A stretch of 64,000 nucleotides of DNA from contig NZ_PIPX01000001.1 in the NCBI RefSeq assembly GCF_003987225.1, forward strand, positions 124,001 through 188,000, written 5' to 3'. Numbering within the stretch: position 1 is the first letter of the stretch; the number at the start of each line of letters is the position of its first letter. The notes below the pieces were generated by a model that had not been told where the DNA came from, searched no databases, and worked only from the letters and a program-made list of their open reading frames with translations. The DNA is from Pseudidiomarina homiensis (GTDB lineage Bacteria; Pseudomonadota; Gammaproteobacteria; Enterobacterales; Alteromonadaceae). The position numbers and the translations under genes are program-made. Below are positions 59,877 through 64,000 of this stretch, one piece after another.

Positions 59877-59905
59877 AAAGCCAGCCTTCAAGGCTGGCTT
59901 TTTTG
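59877..59905 (+). terminator. Terminator of the bkd operon
   Basis: A 10-bp stem (AAAGCCAGCC / GGCTGGCTTT) with a TTCAA loop is followed by six T residues. It begins 19 bases after the bkdB stop. Confidence 0.93.
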
Positions 59906-59977
59906 TTCTTTTACACTGACTTGTTAAATTTATTCTGATATGTTGAATTTTTAAAGAAAAATAACAACAAGGTGTAC

Positions 59978-61114
59978 ATGTTGAAGTCTCTTTCTCCTCA
60001 ATTCAAAACCGCATTGTATGCGGCAGTATTCGGTGTTTTGGCGCTACAAGTTAACTCACCAACATTCGCATTCGAGCAAGTCGACGCAAAACAAGCGTTT
60101 CAGCAGTCGTATAAAGCTTATGAAACAGCAAATGCTGAAGCTTCGACACCTAGCAGCGAATTGCAAAAACTCGCCTTTGAGGCCTATTTATCGGGTCGCG
60201 ATTACTTTGGTAGCGAACATTTAAATACCGCAAACCTAGCGCTTAATTATCTATTTCTATTGAGTGCTAAGGAGCGCGTTAGTGAGCAAGCACATGCTCT
60301 AGCTGCTTTAGTCGTGCGAATTTATCAGCGCGAGTACGATTCTGCGGCAATCGAGCTGCTTGAACCGCTGCTACTTGCGTTTGAGACCATGCCAAGTCCT
60401 AACGAGGAGCTAATATCCCATTACGAATTGGCCATCACCGAAGTCTTCGTAGCGCAAGAAGCGGCCCATCCTGATGTGGTTTTGGCGGTCAAAACGGCAA
60501 TGGCAAAAGAATTTTTGCGCTTGAACCAAACTCGACCTGAACTCTGGTCTTCACTGTACGAAGTTTATGTGAAACGCAATGGAGCGAGTCATGTCATGAC
60601 TGTCACCAGTGCGTTTTATGCGGCAATGGAAGATGCCGGAGAGGGCGATGTCGATGATGCAATTGAAAAGCTTGAACAGGTTGTTGCGGTTGATGCAGAA
60701 GGCCGGAAGGCGATATCGCAATTGCAGTTAGCGGCAAGTCATCGACTAGTAATGCTTTATGCAAACGAGAAGAATGAAGAAGCTGTCGATCGTGCCTTGG
60801 CCCGCATTGCCGAGATGAGCGCGGAGTTAGGTGTCGAGTCGACAAATGAAGTTGTGTACCGAGTCAATCCATCTTATCCACAAGAGCACCTGAACTCAGA
60901 TGACGGTGGTCACGTTAAATTGAAGTTCGATATTAATACTTCAGGGCGCACCGAAAATATTCGCATTGAATCTGAGAGTGCACCTGAGTTCGGTCGCGAG
61001 GGACTTAAGGCGCTATCAAAGTGGTTGTACGTTCCGGCCTACGAAAATGGTCAACCGATTAAGGTGAAAGACGAAACCGTACAACTTGATTTTAGTATCC
61101 AAAAGTCAAATTAA
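59978..61114 (+). CDS. Secreted helical-repeat protein with a C-terminal TonB domain
   Basis: 378 residues from the ATG at 59978 (AAGG about 7 bases upstream; an in-frame GTG lies two codons before). A signal sequence (about 1-32) leads to a helical, TPR-like region (about 40-280). The last 90 residues fit a TonB C-terminal domain (YRVNPSYPQEHL, GGHVKLKFDINTSGRTENIRI, KWLYVPAYENGQP). The Pro-rich spacer of classical TonB is missing, so it is probably not the energy transducer itself. It may be a periplasmic protein using the fold for binding. The 3' end overlaps the convergent SDR gene by 4 bases. Confidence 0.8.
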   Translation: MLKSLSPQFKTALYAAVFGVLALQVNSPTFAFEQVDAKQAFQQSYKAYETANAEASTPSSELQKLAFEAYLSGRDYFGSEHLNTANLALNYLFLLSAKERVSEQAHALAALVVRIYQREYDSAAIELLEPLLLAFETMPSPNEELISHYELAITEVFVAQEAAHPDVVLAVKTAMAKEFLRLNQTRPELWSSLYEVYVKRNGASHVMTVTSAFYAAMEDAGEGDVDDAIEKLEQVVAVDAEGRKAISQLQLAASHRLVMLYANEKNEEAVDRALARIAEMSAELGVESTNEVVYRVNPSYPQEHLNSDDGGHVKLKFDINTSGRTENIRIESESAPEFGREGLKALSKWLYVPAYENGQPIKVKDETVQLDFSIQKSN

Positions 61115-61896
61115 CGCTTAGCCACCATGCGGCGCACAAAGCTCGGCGAGATGCGCTGCAAGAACGGGGCAAGCTTGGACATGCCGGAGCCAACCACGAC
61201 TTCGGCTTTGCCTTTTGCTATCGCCTGCAGAGACTGGCGGGCGCATTCTTCAGCCGAGATGCCACCAGCGTTGTCGGGATCTTCTTTACCAAGCGCAGAG
61301 CCGTCGCCTGATAGCGAATTGTGCGCAATCGCGGTATTGATAAAGCCGGGTAGAATTGAAGTCACCACCAAGCCATGTTGGTTCATTTCGGCACGTAACG
61401 AATCCATAAAGCCAAGCACCGCAAATTTTGCGCCGTTATAGCCACTACGTAGCTTAGTACCGACTTTACCTGCTACCGAAGACACTGTGACGATGTGTCC
61501 ACTGCGACGCTCTACCATACGCGGCAAAACCAGCTTGGTTAAAGCTACGACGCCAAAATAATCAATTTCCATCAACTGTCGATAGACCTTAAGGTCAGTG
61601 TCGAGAATCATCGATCGTTGTGAGACACCGGCGTTGTTGAGCAGGATATCAATCACTTGGTCACCAAGCGCAACCCGCGCTTGCTCCGCGGCAGCTTCGG
61701 GTTGGCTTAAGTCGAGCGCTAATACTTGATGATGCTCGGGGTGAGCAAGCTCGCTACGAACATCTTCCAGCACCTCGGCACGGCGCGAAGTAAGTATCAA
61801 ATGCGCACCGGCTTCAGCGAGTTGCTGCGCCATAGCTAAACCGATGCCTGAGGAGGCACCGGTTAGCCAGACGGTTTTACCCGAAAAATAACCCAT
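61111..61896 (-). CDS. Short-chain dehydrogenase/reductase
   Basis: 261 residues of the classical SDR type. The cofactor loop is TGASSGIG (12-19), followed by NNAG (87-90) and the active site S140, Y153 and K157 (SGYNGAKFAV). R38/R39 after strand 2 suggests NADP preference. Similarity is to the DHRS7-like branch; the substrate is unknown. It starts 3 bases after the end of the AbgT gene and has AGCAGG upstream, so it is very probably in that operon. Confidence 0.92.
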   Translation of the reverse strand: MGYFSGKTVWLTGASSGIGLAMAQQLAEAGAHLILTSRRAEVLEDVRSELAHPEHHQVLALDLSQPEAAAEQARVALGDQVIDILLNNAGVSQRSMILDTDLKVYRQLMEIDYFGVVALTKLVLPRMVERRSGHIVTVSSVAGKVGTKLRSGYNGAKFAVLGFMDSLRAEMNQHGLVVTSILPGFINTAIAHNSLSGDGSALGKEDPDNAGGISAEECARQSLQAIAKGKAEVVVGSGMSKLAPFLQRISPSFVRRMVAKR

Positions 61897-61899
61897 GGT

Positions 61900-63438
61900 T
61901 TAACCTGCTGGGTAGATGTAGTTGGCTTGAATACCCAGCGGGATACCCGCCATCCAATACAGCACAAGGAAGGCTGACCAGATCACCAACAGACTAACGG
62001 TAAACGGCAACATCAGTGCCACCAACGAGCCAATACCAGTATTCTTCACATAACGTTGGCAGTACAACACCACGAGCGGGAAGTAGGGTAGTAGTGGCGT
62101 GATGATGTTACTGGTGGAGTCACCAACGCGGTACGCAGCCTGAGTTAAATCTGGCGAGTAACCAAGTTGCATCAGCATAGGTACGAAAATCGGTGAAATC
62201 AGCGCCCACTTGGCCGAAGCTGAACCGACGAACAAGTTAATAAAGGCAACCAACAGAATGATACCGACCATGGTCACGCCACCTGACAGCTGTAACGAGC
62301 TCAAGAAGGTTGCGCCTTTAATCGATAATAAAATACCAAGGTTTGAGTCACCAAAAGCTTTGATAAACAAAGCACAGAAGAACGCCATAACCATGTAGTA
62401 GGCCATGCCCTCCATCGACTTGGTCATTGCGCCGATCACGTCTTGCGAGTTGGTGAAATTACCTGATACATAGCCGTGTACGATACCTGGCAAGATAAAC
62501 AGCAAGAAAATAAGCGGCACGATCATTTGCATGAGCGGGGCGCTAAATGATGCCAGTTCACCCGTCACAGGATCAGCTAATGGCGTATTTTCTGCGCTCG
62601 CCGCAAAGTACAAACCAATCAAACCAACGACCATAGTCGCAACACCAAGGTAGAATGCTTTGCGGTCACGTGGGGTGACATCATCAAGCGCAGGCATGTC
62701 TTCCTGATCGCCATCAATTGGTGTTTTGCTTAAGCGTGGTTCAATTACGCGGTCAGTTAAGTACCAACCCACAAGCACAACGATAATCGATGATGCTGCG
62801 GTGAAGAAATAGTTGTTCAGCGGGTTTAATTGAATCTGCGGATCAAGAATTTGTGCCGCCGACTGCGTGAAGCCCTGTAATAGTGGGTCAATCGCTGAAG
62901 GTACAAAGTTGGCACTAAAACCACCAGATACACCAGCAAAAGCTGCAGCAATACCTGCGAGTGGGTGACGGCCTGCGGCATAGTAGATTACACCACCAAG
63001 CGGAATGACCAATACATAACCGGCATCGACTGCAGTATGGCTGACAATCGCGATCAAGATCAGCACAGGTGTCAGCAATACTTTCGGCGTGACGTTCAAC
63101 ATGAGCTTAATCGCAACATTGATAAAGCCGCTTCGCTCAGCAACCCCAACACCTAGCATTGCGACGAGCACCACGCCCAACGGTGCAAAGCCCATAAAGG
63201 TGTTGACCATATTGGCTAAGAAATCCGCCATGGCTTCGCCACTAAGTAAGTTGGCAACTTGTACGTTTTCGCCCGTGAGTGGATGCTTGGCATCAAACTC
63301 AATACCAGAGAGCAAGAAGCTAAATACCCAAACAATAATCAGCAAGCCAAAGAACATGACTGCCGGATCAGGAAGTTTGTTACCCACCTTCTCGACTTTA
63401 TCGAGCATGCGGTTGAGTAACGAGGATGATTCGGACAT
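61900..63438 (-). CDS. AbgT-family transporter
   Basis: 512 residues with about eleven membrane segments. Family segments include NKLPDPAVMFFGLLIIVW near the start, MLGVGVAERSGFI, PLGGVIYYAAGRHPLAGIAAAFAGVSGGFSAN, and the NIITPLLPYFPLVV segment near the end. AbgT of E. coli takes up p-aminobenzoyl-glutamate; MtrF and YdaH export antimetabolites. Which of these applies here cannot be told. AGGGG lies about 8 bases before the ATG. The SDR gene follows after 3 bases. Confidence 0.93.
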   Translation of the reverse strand: MSESSSLLNRMLDKVEKVGNKLPDPAVMFFGLLIIVWVFSFLLSGIEFDAKHPLTGENVQVANLLSGEAMADFLANMVNTFMGFAPLGVVLVAMLGVGVAERSGFINVAIKLMLNVTPKVLLTPVLILIAIVSHTAVDAGYVLVIPLGGVIYYAAGRHPLAGIAAAFAGVSGGFSANFVPSAIDPLLQGFTQSAAQILDPQIQLNPLNNYFFTAASSIIVVLVGWYLTDRVIEPRLSKTPIDGDQEDMPALDDVTPRDRKAFYLGVATMVVGLIGLYFAASAENTPLADPVTGELASFSAPLMQMIVPLIFLLFILPGIVHGYVSGNFTNSQDVIGAMTKSMEGMAYYMVMAFFCALFIKAFGDSNLGILLSIKGATFLSSLQLSGGVTMVGIILLVAFINLFVGSASAKWALISPIFVPMLMQLGYSPDLTQAAYRVGDSTSNIITPLLPYFPLVVLYCQRYVKNTGIGSLVALMLPFTVSLLVIWSAFLVLYWMAGIPLGIQANYIYPAG

Positions 63439-63481
63439 GAGAATACCCCTTTTCTATTGTTATTATTTGTTAGACGAAAGT

Positions 63482-63509
63482 ATCATACCCCATCAACCCA
63501 GAAGCACAA
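63482..63509 (-). promoter_or_regulatory. Candidate promoter for the AbgT-SDR unit
   Basis: Reading leftward, TTGTGC (63509-63504), a 16-base spacer and TATGAT (63487-63482) lie about 45 bases before the start codon, in the short divergent gap with rnhB. Confidence 0.45.
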
Positions 63510-63528
63510 CAGAAGAACGTGAGATCAA

Positions 63529-64000
63529 ATGATTTGTGGAACCGATGAAGCAGGGCGTGGACCCATTGCCGGACCGGTGGTGGCCGCGGCGGTTATTCTT
63601 GACCCGCAACAACCGATTGAGGGGATCAACGACTCGAAGAAACTCTCGGAGAAAAAGCGCCAAGCCTTGAGTGAAGAAATCAAAGCGAAAGCGTTGTATT
63701 GGGCTATTGCGCAGTGCGATGCGGACGAAATTGACCAGTTGAATATTCTGCAAGCTTCGCTGATGGCGATGAAACGCGCAGTAGAAGCGCTGCCAGTTGC
63801 GCCAGAGAAAGTATTGGTCGATGGCAATAAGCTACCTAAGCTAGCCGTGCCTGCCGAGGCTGTGGTCGGTGGTGATGCTTTGCATGCGTGCATTGGTGCT
63901 GCGTCAATTCTGGCGAAAGTTGAACGTGACCGGCAGATGCTCGAGTGGCATGAGCTCTACCCGCACTACGACTTTGCGAAACACAAAGCGTATCCCACAC
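63529..64000 (+). CDS. rnhB: Ribonuclease HII, 5' part (3' end outside window)
   Basis: 157 codons are visible and the frame is still open at the window edge. The start [18 protein letters not shown] contains the first catalytic pair Asp6-Glu7 and the GRGP motif. The segments [12 protein letters not shown] and VDGNKLPKL, and [19 protein letters not shown] near the edge, are characteristic of RNase HII. It removes RNA primers and single ribonucleotides from DNA. A stop codon three codons upstream fixes the ATG at 63529 as the first possible ATG. In E. coli rnhB is next to dnaE; here they are about 20 kb apart. Confidence 0.95.
   Translation, partial: MICGTDEAGRGPIAGPVVAAAVILDPQQPIEGINDSKKLSEKKRQALSEEIKAKALYWAIAQCDADEIDQLNILQASLMAMKRAVEALPVAPEKVLVDGNKLPKLAVPAEAVVGGDALHACIGAASILAKVERDRQMLEWHELYPHYDFAKHKAYPT

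Noticed and set aside
61111-63438. Folate pathway unit of AbgT with pabB
   Set aside because: The genes are more than 50 kb apart and AbgT-family transporters have several possible substrates.

Overview
The window reads as a compact stretch of chromosome from a marine gammaproteobacterium, most likely of the Idiomarinaceae (Idiomarina, Pseudidiomarina or Aliidiomarina). This is inferred from protein resemblance and gene content: SMC in place of MukBEF, monomeric NADP isocitrate dehydrogenase, a branched-chain keto acid dehydrogenase, secreted peptidase and amidohydrolase genes, and gammaproteobacterial gene blocks (pabB-nudL-sdaA, cysZ/zipA-ligA, gloB/yafS/rnhA-dnaQ, dnaE-accA-tilS). I see no phage, insertion sequence, CRISPR or integron signal. 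No gene-free gap exceeds 300 bases; the longest is about 255 bases, upstream of the isocitrate dehydrogenase gene.

Layout. 1-3.1 kb: the end of a secreted amidohydrolase, then a STAS / PP2C-kinase partner-switching pair resembling CrsA-CrsR of Shewanella. 3.1-7.9 kb: yciH, cysB, and the leftward operon pabB-nudL-sdaA. 8.0-10.9 kb: class I fumarase and rmuC. 10.9-14.8 kb: a leftward run of rimO, an S1/P1 nuclease, a periplasmic binding protein and cysZ. 15-21.5 kb: smc, zipA, ligA. 21.5-26.3 kb: mltD, gloB, a yafS-type methyltransferase, a rhodanese, rnhA and dnaQ. 26.4-26.7 kb: two identical tRNA-Asp genes behind a strong promoter. 26.7-35.2 kb: a Cys-cluster protein, a lipoprotein M3 peptidase, a TonB-dependent receptor, a DUF2165 membrane protein and monomeric isocitrate dehydrogenase. 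35.2-41 kb: a TPR-GGDEF diguanylate cyclase, a YqiA-like hydrolase, an unknown anchored protein, a class C beta-lactamase-fold hydrolase and an SMP-30 protein. 41-54.1 kb: dnaE, accA, a short tilS, an EamA transporter, a CPA2 antiporter and an RND efflux pair. 54.1-59.9 kb: a DUF599 protein, astE-like, and bkdA1-bkdA2-bkdB. 60-64 kb: a secreted TonB-C protein, an SDR and AbgT transporter pair, and the 5' part of rnhB.

How the genes work together. Much of the metabolic content concerns amino acids and peptides: serine dehydratase, M3 peptidase, AstE-like deacylase, Bkd complex and AbgT transporter feed carbon toward fumarase and isocitrate dehydrogenase. The rest is core replication, division and cell wall machinery plus envelope transport.

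The most unusual signal is in bkdB. The three linkers of the E2 protein each carry a copy of a 19-bp palindrome of the form CCCGYRGT-TCT-ACYRCGGG. All three sit in the same codon phase, encode VAR(S/G)ST(A/T)G(E/Q), and show paired changes that keep the stem intact. This looks like a small palindromic element that has spread within a coding sequence. Other regulatory candidates are a 27-bp inverted repeat over the RND operon promoter, a perfect 19-bp palindrome ahead of the TonB-dependent receptor gene, a perfect hairpin between dnaE and accA, and a possible LiuR-like box ahead of bkdA1.
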